A stretch of DNA of 31,558 bases from NCBI GenBank assembly GCA_025201865.1, contig MU602691.1:49165-80722 (forward strand). The letters run 5' to 3'. The notes under the pieces are model-generated. The model made no database searches. It was not told the DNA's origin and was given only the letters and a program-made list of their open reading frames with translations. This DNA comes from Ramicandelaber brevisporus. Taxonomy: Eukaryota > Kickxellomycota > Ramicandelaberales > Ramicandelaberaceae. Below are positions 15,877 to 28,200 of the stretch, piece by piece; the first letter of the stretch is position 1, and every line of letters starts with the position of its first letter. Position numbers and translations under genes: made by a program.

Positions 15877-18834
15877 ATGATGAGTACCGATCAGCAACAA
15901 AACACCAGCAGCAACGTGTGGACGGCCGACCGTCTGCGCTCTGCCTTTATCAACTTCTTCGTCGAGAAGCAAGGCCACAAGTTTGTGTACTCGTCGCCCA
16001 CGATCCCACACGATGATCCGACTCTCCTCTTCGCCAACGCCGGCATGAACCAGTTCAAGCCCATTTTCCTCGGCACCGCCGATCCCAACTCCCCGTTCGC
16101 CTCCCTGAAGCGCGCCGTCAACAGCCAGAAGTGCATCCGTGCTGGTGGCAAGCACAATGATTTGGAGGATGTCGGTAAAGACACCTATCACCACACCTTC
16201 TTTGAGATGCTGGGCAACTGGAGTTTCGGTGACTACTTCAAGAAGGAGGCCATCAGCTACGCCTACGAGTTTTTGACCGAGGTTATTGGGTTACAGAAGG
16301 ACCGGCTCTACTTTACCTACTTTGAAGGTGATGAGAAGGCGGGCGTCCCAGCCGATAACGAGGCTCGTGATGCGTGGTTGAACCAGGGTGTTCCAGCCGA
16401 GCGTGTGCTGCCATTTGGCAAGAAGGACAACTTCTGGGAGATGGGCGAGACTGGCCCATGCGGTCCATGCACTGAGATCCACTACGACCGCATTGGCGAC
16501 CGTGATGTCGCGGACCAGGTCAATGCCGACGACCCGCTCGTTATCGAGATCTGGAACCTGGTGTTTATTCAGTTCAACCGTGAGCAGGATGGCTCGCTGC
16601 GTCCATTGCCAAGCAAGCACGTTGACACCGGTATGGGTCTCGAGCGTGTTCTGTCTGCCTTGAATGATGTGCACTCCAACTATGACACGATACTGTTTAC
16701 TCCGATCTTTGAGGAGATTCAGCGCATCTCTGGTGCTCGCCCATACACTGGCAAGGTTGGTGCTGACGACGTTGATGGCATTGACATGGCCTACCGTGTG
16801 ATTGCTGACCACGTTCGTACTCTCACCATTGCCATCTCCGACGGCGGTATTCCAAGCAATGAGGGCCGCGGTTATGTGCTGCGCCGTATTCTGCGCCGTG
16901 GTGCCCGCTATGCCCGCAAGAAGTTCAACATTACCCTGGGCACGTTCTTTGCTCAGCTGGTTGATGTCGTGGTTACCCAGTTTGGCCACGTCTTCCCAGA
17001 GGTCAAGTCGCGCGTCGACATCGTCAAGGAGATTTTGTGCGAGGAAGAAGAATCGTTCTCTCGCACCCTCGACCGCGGTGAGCGCCTGTTTGAGCAGCAC
17101 CTCGCCAAGATCGACACCAAGACGAACAACGTGCTGGACGGCGCCGTTGTCTGGCGTCTGTATGACACCTACGGCTTCCCAGTTGATTTGACCCGCATCA
17201 TGGCTGAGGAGAATGGTCTCGTTGTTGACGAGGCTGCCTTCCTGAGCGAGCAGGAGAAGGCTCGTGAGCGCTCCCGCCAGAAGGGAAGCACCGCCACCGG
17301 CCAGCGCGACGTCTCTGTTGTCGCGTTCGATGTCCACCGCATTGCCGAGATTGAGAAGAACGCTGCTGTGCCAAAGACCGACGACGATGCCAAGTACCAG
17401 ACTGGCAACGTGACCGCCACTGTCAAGGCTCTGTTCCGCGCTGGTGCCGACGGCGGCTTCGTTGAGAAGGTTGCCAGCTCTGGCGACGAGGATGCCGACT
17501 ACAACAACCTGTTTGGCGTCGTTCTGGACCGCACCAACTTCTATGCCGAGGCTGGTGGCCAGATTTATGACACTGGTTCGCTGGTGACTCTGGACGGCAA
17601 CACCGAGTTCCGTGTTGAGGCTGTCCAGGTTTATGCTGGCTACATTCTGCACGTTGGCCACCTGCGCTACGGCACCATCTCTGTTGGCGACGGCGTCGAG
17701 TGCACGTACGACGAGGCTCGCCGTTCTCCACTGCGCAAGAACCACACCGCCACTCACATTCTGAACTACGCTCTGCGCAATGTCCTTGGCGAGGGCATCG
17801 ACCAGAAGGGCTCGCTTGTTGCCCCAGAGAAGCTGCGTTTCGATTTCTCGTTCCGCACTGGCATCACCAACGAGCAGCTCACCCAAATTGAGGAGATTTG
17901 CAACCAGGTCATCACCGCCAACCACCAGGTCTTCTTCAAGGACGTTCCATTGAGCACCGCCAAGGCCATCAGCTCCCTGCGCGCCGTCTTTGGTGAAGTG
18001 TATCCAGACCCAGTCCGCGTTGTGTCGATTGGCGCTGACATCGACGCTGTTTTGGGTGATGTTGCCAACCCAGAGTGGTTCAAGAACTCGATTGAGTTCT
18101 GCGGTGGCACCCATGTCTCCCGCACTGGTGAGATCAAGCAGTTTGCCGTTCTCGAGGAGTCCAGCATTGCCAAGGGCATTCGCCGTATCGTTGCTGTGAC
18201 TGCCGAGGAGGCTGTTGCTGCTCACGGTGCTGCCCGCGAGTTGCAGAACCGCATCACCGCTCTGCGTCCACTTCTCCAGTCTGATGTTACTCGCCTCGGC
18301 GCTGAGCTCAAGGCCATGGCCAAGGAGATTGACCAGGCTCCAATCCCAGTCCTGGGCAAGGTTGCCGTCCGCGCCGCCTTTGATGCTCTGCGCAAGGAGC
18401 AGAACGACATTGAGAAGGCTCTGAAGCAGGCTCGCGCCAAGCAGGCTGTTGACCGCACTCTCGCCGAGCTCGAGAAGGCCGCCGCTGCCGGCAAGAAGTA
18501 CGTTGTTCTCGACCTGTCTGAGGTTGAGGGTGACAACGGTGCCCTCAACGAGGCTAGCCGTGCCGTCAAGGCGTTTGGTGACAAGAACAGCGCTGCTCTG
18601 CTGATCTCTGCCGATGTTGCCGGCGGCAAGGTTGCCCACTTGTCTGTTGTGCCCAAGTCGCTTGTTCAGAGCCACGGCTTCAAGGCGTCGGAGTGGACTG
18701 GCGCTGTTGCTGACATTCTTGGTGGCAAGAAGGGTGGCAAGGACGAGAGCGCCATGGGCAGCGGCGAGAAGGTTGAGGCTGTTGCTGATGCCATCAAGGC
18801 TGCCGTCGCCTTTGTCGAGGCCAAGAACCTTTAA
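15877..18834 (+). CDS. ALA1: Alanyl-tRNA synthetase (cytosolic type)
   Basis: AlaRS charges tRNA-Ala and hydrolyses mischarged Ser/Gly-tRNA-Ala. The 985-residue product has the full eukaryotic/bacterial order. The class II core (about 15-270) includes FANAGMNQFKPIFLG, CIRAGGKHNDLEDVG, HHTFFEMLGNWSFGDYFK and GETGPCGPCTEIHYDR. The tRNA-binding region includes GRGYVLRRILRRGARYA. The editing domain carries H623-x3-H627 (NHTATH) and C742/H746 (CGGTH), the four zinc ligands. A coiled coil and C-Ala domain (about 760-985) follow. ATG 15877 is followed at once by a second ATG (15880). The only in-frame codon before a stop at 15805 that might initiate is TTG 15865, so no mitochondrial presequence is visible. 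Codon use is strongly biased to G/C-ending codons, unlike its neighbours, indicating high expression. Confidence 0.99.
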   Translation: MMSTDQQQNTSSNVWTADRLRSAFINFFVEKQGHKFVYSSPTIPHDDPTLLFANAGMNQFKPIFLGTADPNSPFASLKRAVNSQKCIRAGGKHNDLEDVGKDTYHHTFFEMLGNWSFGDYFKKEAISYAYEFLTEVIGLQKDRLYFTYFEGDEKAGVPADNEARDAWLNQGVPAERVLPFGKKDNFWEMGETGPCGPCTEIHYDRIGDRDVADQVNADDPLVIEIWNLVFIQFNREQDGSLRPLPSKHVDTGMGLERVLSALNDVHSNYDTILFTPIFEEIQRISGARPYTGKVGADDVDGIDMAYRVIADHVRTLTIAISDGGIPSNEGRGYVLRRILRRGARYARKKFNITLGTFFAQLVDVVVTQFGHVFPEVKSRVDIVKEILCEEEESFSRTLDRGERLFEQHLAKIDTKTNNVLDGAVVWRLYDTYGFPVDLTRIMAEENGLVVDEAAFLSEQEKARERSRQKGSTATGQRDVSVVAFDVHRIAEIEKNAAVPKTDDDAKYQTGNVTATVKALFRAGADGGFVEKVASSGDEDADYNNLFGVVLDRTNFYAEAGGQIYDTGSLVTLDGNTEFRVEAVQVYAGYILHVGHLRYGTISVGDGVECTYDEARRSPLRKNHTATHILNYALRNVLGEGIDQKGSLVAPEKLRFDFSFRTGITNEQLTQIEEICNQVITANHQVFFKDVPLSTAKAISSLRAVFGEVYPDPVRVVSIGADIDAVLGDVANPEWFKNSIEFCGGTHVSRTGEIKQFAVLEESSIAKGIRRIVAVTAEEAVAAHGAARELQNRITALRPLLQSDVTRLGAELKAMAKEIDQAPIPVLGKVAVRAAFDALRKEQNDIEKALKQARAKQAVDRTLAELEKAAAAGKKYVVLDLSEVEGDNGALNEASRAVKAFGDKNSAALLISADVAGGKVAHLSVVPKSLVQSHGFKASEWTGAVADILGGKKGGKDESAMGSGEKVEAVADAIKAAVAFVEAKNL

Positions 18835-19029
18835 GTTTACACATTCTGTCTTTGTCCTACTATCACTCTTACTACTTTTATTAAAATTTGCTCTGATATC
18901 AAAACAGTGTGAGTTTCCCACAAATGATGATGTGGTGGTGTTGTTACTCATGGTGAGATGTGTGCAGTGTGTATACACTAACGAAGGTTGCATGAACCAG
19001 CTGTCTGTTGTGTTTGAGGAGGAAGGAGG

Positions 19030-19063
<34 letters not shown>

Positions 19064-19292
19064 GGGAATGTACAGTATTTTGTCAATGTTGTGTGTATCG
19101 ACACACACACAAGGTGGCTAGTCAGCCAGCCAGCCAGCCAACCGTACACACCATACACGCCAACCACATACACGCCGAACTTTTGTGGACAGATCTGGCT
19201 GAAACAACCAACCGACTTTGGCGATCGCCCCCGGCTTTGACAACAGCCAACCCTTGTTTTTGTATTACGTTTCATAACAATCGGCCGCAGCG
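18835..19292. other. Intergenic: ALA1 3' region and RalGAP-alpha promoter, rich in microsatellites
   Basis: An ATTAAA at 18880-18885 is a plausible poly(A) signal for ALA1. Three simple repeats follow: a (GA)n of about 14.5 units at 19032-19060, a (CA)n at 19101-19111 and a (CAGC)n at about 19123-19140. The last 200 nt before ATG 19293 contain no other ATG. I see no gene here. Confidence 0.55.
19032..19060 (+). repeat. (GA)14.5 dinucleotide microsatellite
   Basis: A pure GA run lies 230 bp upstream of the RalGAP-alpha start. Such homopurine runs often mark nucleosome-poor promoter DNA. This role is inference. Confidence 0.9.
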
Positions 19293-22200
19293 ATGGATAG
19301 CTTTCTAAACAGCTTGAGCAAGCGGGCAGCTCGAGTTCGAACACAGCTCGACGCGCATAGGCAGCAACACAACCAACAACAGCAGCAACAGCAGCAACAA
19401 CAGCAACATCATGGCGGCGGAGGCACGAACAGCGGTGGAACCAGCGGCACTAGCAGTGCACATGCGTTATCACCTCTTGGCGCTGTCCGACAGGCGGTAT
19501 CGACACCGGGAACAAGCGAATCAACATTGGCAATCTCGCATGACATGTCGCCTTCAGCTTCACATCACCAGTTGCTGAGCTCCTTTGCAGTTACAGATTC
19601 TGACCATCATCATCCTCGACACCCCCATTCGAGCAGTATGAACAATTTAACTGGGCTGAGTGCTGCTGCTGCTGTTGCTACTGGTAGTTCTCCATTGTCA
19701 CAGCCTCTTCCAACAGATTCGAGCGGCATTCCAGGACTCTCTCCGAAACTGCATGCTGCAACAACTTTAGCAACGATTCATCAAAGAGCAGCCAGTCCCA
19801 CGCTTGTTACACTGCCGCCTCCTGCTGCTGTACCTGATGCTGACCATGAGAAGCCACATCACTCACTCGTGAGCAACAGTAGCATTAGCCGGATATTAGC
19901 AAGACGTCATCATCACCACCAACAGCAGAAACAGCAGCCAGAAAAGCCAGAAAAATCACACAAGCAAACGCCATCAAACGCAGCCGGCAGCGTGAGTGGT
20001 TCGATATCATCTACAACGTCTTCTTCGGATCACACTCGTTCTCAAGCCCAGCATCAGCAGCATCACGGATCGATCTCAATACCATCATCATCCGCCAGGC
20101 CAGCATTGGTGTCCGCTGGAATATCGACTCATTCGCTAACATCGACGTCTACTTCAGCAACGACTCCAATGAGTATGATTCCACCAACAACACCAACCTC
20201 CTCATCTGCCAGTCACGGACAGCAGCAGCAGCAGCAACAACAGCAGCAGCAGAGCAATCTTGGATTTGCTGCGACTATATCTCGCGCATTGCCTCTTGCA
20301 TTCCAGCAGCAGCCATCGGCAGCAGCTATGGACCGCTTTGGAGGAGACCGCCGCACAATTCGAACAATTTTTGACGCTCGTACCAAACCGATGGCACGCG
20401 CCTCTGCTCTTGTATCATACAGTGAATCGCCCACAACAAATGAAGCTGACATTTCAAAATTATACAGCGAGTATCCAGATGTGATCTTTGCAATGCTAAA
20501 TGACTCATTTATAGAGTGCAGTGGAATCTATGGTGGAATTAACAGTGGAGGTGGAGGCGGAGGTGGAAGTGGAGGAAATGATAGTTTAATGGGCTCAAAA
20601 GACGCATTGGCACTATTGCGTCCATTCAGTGTGATTGTTCGAAGATTGATGATTCACAGCCCAACATCGCTGATGGCTGGTGGCAATGTGAGACAGTTGG
20701 CATGGATGTTTACAACTCAGCTGGACTCGGCTGCGAACCCTGTGATACGACTGCATGCGCTGAGACTGTTAATTCATTTTATTAATGTTGGATTCATGAT
20801 TAAGCACTTGCAAATAACTGCGACTGGTTTGAATACAGCGAACGATAGCGAGCAATTTACTGGTGATGAGAGTACAAGCGTCACGCAAACATCCTCAGAG
20901 ATTATGTCACCAACTCAATCTACATTCTCAAATGGTAAATCTACCAGTGCATTTCCATCAATAGACGCTGCTCTGGCTCCATTTATTTTACTATTTGCAA
21001 AGGCATTCCCATTGACTGCATTTGTTACTCAGAATGACACATCAATCGATGAGCATAATAACAGTAGTAACAGCAGTAACAACAGCAACAGTAATAATAA
21101 CTACTATGAGATTCATGCTGAAATTGGACAGCACATGTTTTCGTTGGGTGAACATATCAAATTAGCAGCTGTTGATCATCTTCCATTGTTTCGTGCAATG
21201 CTGCAGAACACTGCTCAGCTTGCGTACATGAGTGCAGCCTCAGATGGATGTGTGCCGGCCGGACTGGTTATCTGCAATGATCCAGATGAACTACTCTTTA
21301 CGATGACAAATTCACCAAGCAAACATTCAAAGACCACTCAGCAACAACAGCAACAGCAGCAACAGCCACAGCAACAGCCACAGCAACATAAATGGGCATG
21401 GTGGTTTACTCCCTCAGCAACGGCGTCAATGTTGGCCAGAGACTGGATTGAATTAGGCAATAGTTCAGATGGTGCAACAGTGTCAGATTTGGCAAAAGCT
21501 GCACTTCAAGGCATGGTTGATTTAGCCCAGAAGCACTATTTTGTACATTTATTCCCTGCTAGTAGCTTGTCTCAGCAGCCAGCTACACCATCAACACCAT
21601 CAACACTATCTTCTGGATTTGGACTGGGTCTTGTGCCTACAAATGATAAGAACACAACAAATACAACGGAGCACCAATCGACGGCTGCCTCCACAGTACT
21701 TCCAAGTAGCATGTTTGAACAATGTCCTCTGCCTATTCTGCGTGCATTTATTACTTTCTTGCTTCAGAATTCAACTCATATTGGGCATTCAATGGAGCAG
21801 CAGGACAGTCTACTCGCGGTGAATCAACAGTCTTCATTTACAAGTGGTCAGCCATCTGCTACTGTATCAGCCCCAAGTAACTCATCCCGGCCACATCGCC
21901 GATCGCTCTCAACAACTGCAGACACATTGCTTCGCACAGTCTCGCCAGCTGCTATTGATGACAAGTCTGCTCAAAGTACTCCCGGACTCTTTACTCGCCC
22001 ATCTGCTGCACCATCCGATCCATCTTCAGCAGAGCCCGGTACTCAATCGGCTTCAGTAGTTCGATGGTGGTCTGTAATCCAGGACTTGTTTGCATGCAAC
22101 TCTACTGCTGCTGCCCATGTTGACACTGCTCTTCAACAAGCGTTCGCATTGCACATTTATGACAATGACGCAGCAGAGATTGTTCGTGGCGCAGTTGCTC

Positions 22201-25200
22201 TTATGAGATTGTGGATGTGTTCTTCCGATGTTCGTGACCGTCCTCAGCAGTTCCGCCCAGCTCCACTTGATCTCTACGTGACTGGCAATTCTCCTTCCAG
22301 TCCACCAAATCCTGCATCGAGCCGATTTGGTCAACACCAACACCAGCAGAATCCGTATCAACAACAACAACAGCAACAACAGCCGTCACCCAGTTTGGCT
22401 GGTGTGCTTGCATCAATACCTAGTACTGGTAACAACAGCAGTGTCTCACCTTTGGTGTCTCGCTCATCCCCTGCCCTCAGCAGGCGTGTTCGCAATGCAT
22501 CCACAGCCGTGACTGAGCACGAAATTCACACTGCATCTTCAAGCGTAGTTGATGGTGCTGACAATGGCCTTACATCGCCTTCATCGCCCGCTGCAGTTGG
22601 TCAGCGTCGTCGCAATGCTGGTGGTGGTGGTCATGCTCGACATGCTTCATATGATATATTTGAACTGAGTAATCAATCTGCGGAGTCATCAGCATCTCCA
22701 GCCACTTTGATTACAAGAGCAGCCAACCACATGCTGGCTACCAATGATGCAGTCCGCAAATACATTAATTTAGTGCGTCAGATGATTCTTCAGCACGTGT
22801 CATTTACATCTACTCTGGATTCTACACCCGATGCATTTATTGCTGTTAAGGATGCTGTATTGTTGCTCAAACATCTCATTGTAGCAAGTCCAATCTCTTC
22901 GATGGATGATTCTGTCAAAATGTTTATTGTGTCAACGCTGGTTGAAGCTCTTGAAACAACTCTGCCCACCACGCCTCCACCATCTAATTGTGACCAGCAA
23001 CGGAGTAACTTACTGTGTGGTTTGTTTGATGCCGCACTGGTCACGATTTCGCTCACTTGGTCGTCACTGTCTGGGTCTCATTCACTCGCGTATACATCGC
23101 TACTGTCGAAGTTTAAGGCAGCATGCACAGAGGCTGTTAGAACTGAGCCGTTGGTTATTGATGTGTGGCGCGATGTGTGCATGTCTCTCACAGTTGACAT
23201 GGCATTGCATTCATTTAGCGTTGATTTGTGCAAATTTGCAGAGAAGAAACAGATCATGCTTGGTCGTACTCGTCGTCCACAGAAACAAAAGCAGCAGACT
23301 GTACAACCTCTTCAACAACAGTCGATGTTATCTGTAACGAAACAGAATACTCGACGTCATCACCATCACCAGAATCGACAGCGCAAGAATTCACAGTTAC
23401 CAACTAGTGATACATCTGCATCCATCACTACATCAGTCAGTGCTCAGCTTACTCATTCAACTGATAGAGCTGAGAACACTGCAGAGTCGCCATCGTGCAA
23501 AGTGCTTGATAAAGTGCGGTTCATGGGACGTCGTCGATCAATGAGCAACATTGTCCTGTCGTCTGGTGGTGCAGCTAACAGAATGTCGCCCCTGTTGCCA
23601 GAATCTGACAGTCAATCAGGTCGTTCTGGACCATCTCGTATCGGACTGACTCCAGTTGCAGATAATGACATGTCTACACTGCAGGTAGCAGCAGTAGCAA
23701 TAGCAGCAGCAGCAGCAGTACCTGCCCCACAGATTGATGAAGATGCCAAAGATGTCACGCTGCTTGCTTCCAAATCATCAACATCGCTTGCTTCAGTTCG
23801 CAGTATCCCATCAGCTCAACAACAACACCAACACCAACAGCAGTCACAACAGTCACAACAGTCACAGCAACAGCAACAGCAAAGTGGTTCATCAAAAAAG
23901 AATAAATTCATGCGTTGGCAGTCATCTTCATCTCTTGGACAGTCGTCACATGGGGCATCTCCACCTCTCCAAGCGTCATCCCCTCGATTTGCTGCGGTTC
24001 TTGGTTCATCTGGAATTCCAGCATTGCCAGCAGCTACACCTGCATCCACGAATGTTTCTTTACTCTCAGGTAGTACATCTGCATCCCACGAACCAACGCC
24101 TCATCAACGATCATCACATTCATCTCATGCTTCGCATTCATCACGTCGTGACTCTGGTGACGATACTGTTCGTTTCGAAACACTCATTCATCTGTGGAAG
24201 ACGATGCTGGCTCATGAAGATCCACTTGTACTGCTACTCTCGATGATGTCTGCTGTGACAATGAACTCTGCAACAACGACAAAAGATGCAGGCGGTGGTG
24301 AGTCTGTACGTAGTCCAACGTCACCAAAACTCTCGCATGTTGCCAGCTTGATGCCTGCTGTTCCGTCTGTAGCTGTGAATGGAGTCGGCCTGTTTGCTGC
24401 TGGCGAGTCGACGTCTGAAGATACTCGCGGTAGTCGAATTGCTCTATCACCAACTGACATTGTGCGCGCTTGGGACTGTGCAGTATCACTCGTTGTGTCG
24501 CTGGAGAAGGGTGCACAGCGTGCTAGTCTTATTGTAGTTGATGCCGACGACAATACCACACTCGATGCAGATGAGTTACATGCGCGTGTGTTGAGATGCT
24601 TGGGCGACATTTGGCACACATTGCATTTCATTAATGCACGCAAACCGCCATCGCAGTTGCTCCACAGGTCCACTTCAAGCGCATCATCGCCACCACAACA
24701 GTCACAACAACCACAACAACCACAACAACCACAACAAACACATATCACCGGCTCACCATCAATATCATCATCATCGCCTGCCGTTCACGTATCTCCTCGC
24801 GGTTCTCAGCAACAGCACGGAGGTGTCTCACAAAGTGGCAGCGCCTCTGTCAACCCACTAAATCTGTGGCGCTTTGCACCAATATTCATGCGAGTGTTTG
24901 AAACGGACAATGGTGATGAGACTTCCCTGCTGAGTCGGCTGGCTGCATTCGAGATGACATGTCATATGGTCTGTCGTGTTCATACTCGTCCAGTTCCCGA
25001 AGACATTCTGGCTGGCTTTTATTCATATATTTTGCGCATCCTCTCTGTGGCATCAAAGCATATTCCATCAACCGCGGCAGCTGATGATATTGATGATTGC
25101 TATTTGGCCGAGCTATCTGCAGTTATGCGCTCTAATGTTCTCGGGTTTGATTTACCTGGTTCGCGTATCCTGGTCCTGCCAATGGTGTATGCAATTCGCG

Positions 25201-28200
25201 CAGTCTTGTCAAATCACCATATGCACACAACCGGGATTGGTGCTGTAGCTGCTGCTGCTCTCTACAGCCTTGTTGGGCATATTGGCGGCGCTGTCTTGCC
25301 AGGTGATGTGCCTATATTTGTCAACGGTGCTGCTCACCTCCAGCAAGCTACATCTTCTGTGACTGTGCAACAGATGACTGCATTTGAGCTGCGTGCATTT
25401 GTACTGGACATGCTTGTCGATGTATTGAGCAGACACCAAACACGCTGGTTTGAGCTGGTCACCGTTATTCCGCCGCTCTCTTCCGCTCCACAGCCTACTG
25501 GAACTGAGCCAAGCTCAACTGCAGGCGAGAGCAATGACAACAGTGGTAGTGATAGTAGTGATGGCAGCACTGAATGCAATTTGGTGGAGACTGACATTAG
25601 AGTATCAATGTCACATATCCATGCTGCCGATGCACACCGTCTTCTTCTTCGGACTGTTGGCCTAATGCTCACCGATCTGCTGTTGGTTTGTGGTCAGCAT
25701 GATAAACGCAGTGGATCGATTCCAGTTGATGTCGCTGAACAGACTCGCTCCGCTGCCGTTCTTCTTCTCAGTCGATTGTATTATGATGAAGGCGCTGAGG
25801 CTCAGCAGACCGATGTTCTTGAATGCCAGCGATTGCCTACTCTGCTTGCATCGTTATCTGCAATTGAAGGCAGAATTGGACATTCTGTGTCCACCTCCCA
25901 CCCAAATTGCGACTGTTGCAAAGCTGCTGCACTTTTCTCCTCCTCCGAGGGCAGCACTGGTTGGCGTACAGTATCCGAGTGGTCTGCCATGTGTGTACTG
26001 CAAATCATTGATGCTATTGTTAATGACCACGCCATGCGTACTCAGCTCTGCAATACCGGCGTTATCCAGTCCATTGTCGACCACATGATTGCATCTCTCG
26101 AAGAACGGTTGGTTGCCATGGCTGGTCCTCTGGCTGAAGCCGTCCTACCAGCAGCTGCAACACACAAAGACAGGTCAAAGCACCAGCGCAGACCAACCCC
26201 TTCAGCAGTTGACGCCTGCGACCTGCCAATTGCCAGTCTAACACGGGCATCCATCATGGCGGCTACTCGATGCGTCGTTATCATGATGTCTCTGTTGCAA
26301 GATATCACTCTGTCATTCCCGACTGGTTTCCCCGATTTCAATGCTGACGACGCTGAAGGAGATGGTGCCGGACCGATTCGATCTCGATCAGCTTCTCCGC
26401 GAGCCACTTGCGTCAACACGGCTGCTGACATGTTGCTATCGCTTGATCAGCATCATGCCATCAAGTCCAAGCAGTCTTTTCTGCCTGTGCTGGATCGTGT
26501 CACGAATGTACTACGCACTGCCATCGGTCTGATTCCCGAACCAACTAGCTCTACTTCAGCTTTGGATACCACCAAAAAGGCTACTTCAGACACAGCAGCT
26601 ACAGCGGTACCCGGTGGCGGCGATTTTGCCCAGTGGTGGCCGTCGCTTTCTGTACCAGCTGAGACATCATGGCCTGCATTGGATACAAACACAACGATTA
26701 CTACTGGCCAGACTCCACAACAGTCGCAGCGGCCGCAGGCGATGGACCATCGCACTCTCTCAATGGATTCTAGTGAAGGCTACCGTCGCTGCACCCGTCC
26801 TTCGTTTGAGCTTGTTCCGGTTCACGCCACGTCGACTTCGCAGAGTAGTATTTCTGCCTTGGAGCTGCGGCCAATTGCATCTGCCCAATCACAGCTTGCA
26901 CCAATGAATGAGCATGTGGTATCTGCAAACGACTTCATGCGCTCTCCATCGCCGGTTCTATCGATTGCCAGTGGCTCGACTGCATCCGCCGTAGCTGCCA
27001 TTTCCTCCATGGGCAGTAGCAGTAGTCTTGAGCCTGTCAGCATTGGCCAAGTCCTCGCCACCGCTCCAGCAGCCAACCAGCCATTTTCAGCTACGGCCAC
27101 TACCACGAGCACCGACTCTGCAGAACAGGCGTCGATTTCATCAGGAGCAGCAGAGCAGCATTCCGCGCCTTCAGACTCGCTTAGTACGCACACAATCGAT
27201 GCTGTCATGGTTGCCACAGCCGAGGTGCCATCTAACACCGCTACAACCGGATCATCCGCAGCCTCCCATCTCACAACCGGCTCTAGTGGTAGTAATGTGA
27301 CCGGCGCCAGCAATCAAACCAGCCTGCTTGGCGGCGCTCCTCGTGCTGGTCGTGTTCAAGGCTGCATCAGATGCTCACGTACAACTGTCATCCAAGCCAT
27401 TCACCAAGTTCAAGCTGCTGCACAGGCTGCCATGTGCACAATCCTTCTGAGATATGGCGACAAGCTGCCACCGAGTGCTCAGCCGCGTGATTTCTCCTGT
27501 CTCTACATGGAGCCGCCTGTGGATGCTGTGTCTCGTCTCACAGTACCTGGTGTTGCTGTTGGTCATGATGCATCGTTGCAACAGTCGTCTTCTGGTGCGT
27601 CTCTTGGTAGTTCGAGAGACGGTAGCTCGGAAGGTGGTGTTACCGACTATGGCGACCAAGTGTTCTTCTTCATGTTTGGCGACTCTACCATCATTTCAAT
27701 GCAGGCTGTGCGCGAACTGCCTCCGCATTTGCAACAGCAATACGGTGAACTCTTGCAGAAGGACGTATCTACGTCGTCACTGTCGAAGGAGCCAATGACT
27801 GCTATGGAGTTCCGTGAAACTACAGCTGTGCGGATTGTGACGCGCAGTCCAGCTGGTAAACACGCTTGGACAACTCGATTGCCGCTCTCATTGCCAGGCG
27901 AGTTATCAGCGCTGGTAGCACGTCTCAGCTCAAAGGCGGCCAACTCAAGTGGTGATATTCCACAGCATCAGCAGCACAACAATATATTACTGAACACATC
28001 AGCTTTGCGTGAGAAGCAGCAGCTTGCAGTTCGACCTGCTGTGAAGATTGACAGAACGTCTGCTGCTGCTGGGACTGCTGATGATCAAGCTAAATCTGTG
28101 GATGCATCGAACGCTGGCGGGTTCTCCTGGATGTCATTGCGAATCGAATGTCCTCGCAGTGCTGATGCCGATCCAACAACTGGTCTCAATCCTCCCCAAA

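Noticed and set aside
15877-18834. Alternative genetic code (CUG-serine)
   Set aside because: CTG falls at conserved leucine positions in AlaRS (for example EMLGNWS), so the standard code applies.
16291-19344. A 1017-codon open frame on the minus strand across the ALA1 gene
   Set aside because: It is in exact antisense codon register with ALA1. Antisense stops there need sense TTA, CTA or TCA codons, which this highly biased gene almost never uses. The frame ends precisely at a sense TTA (16288-16290). The product resembles no known protein.
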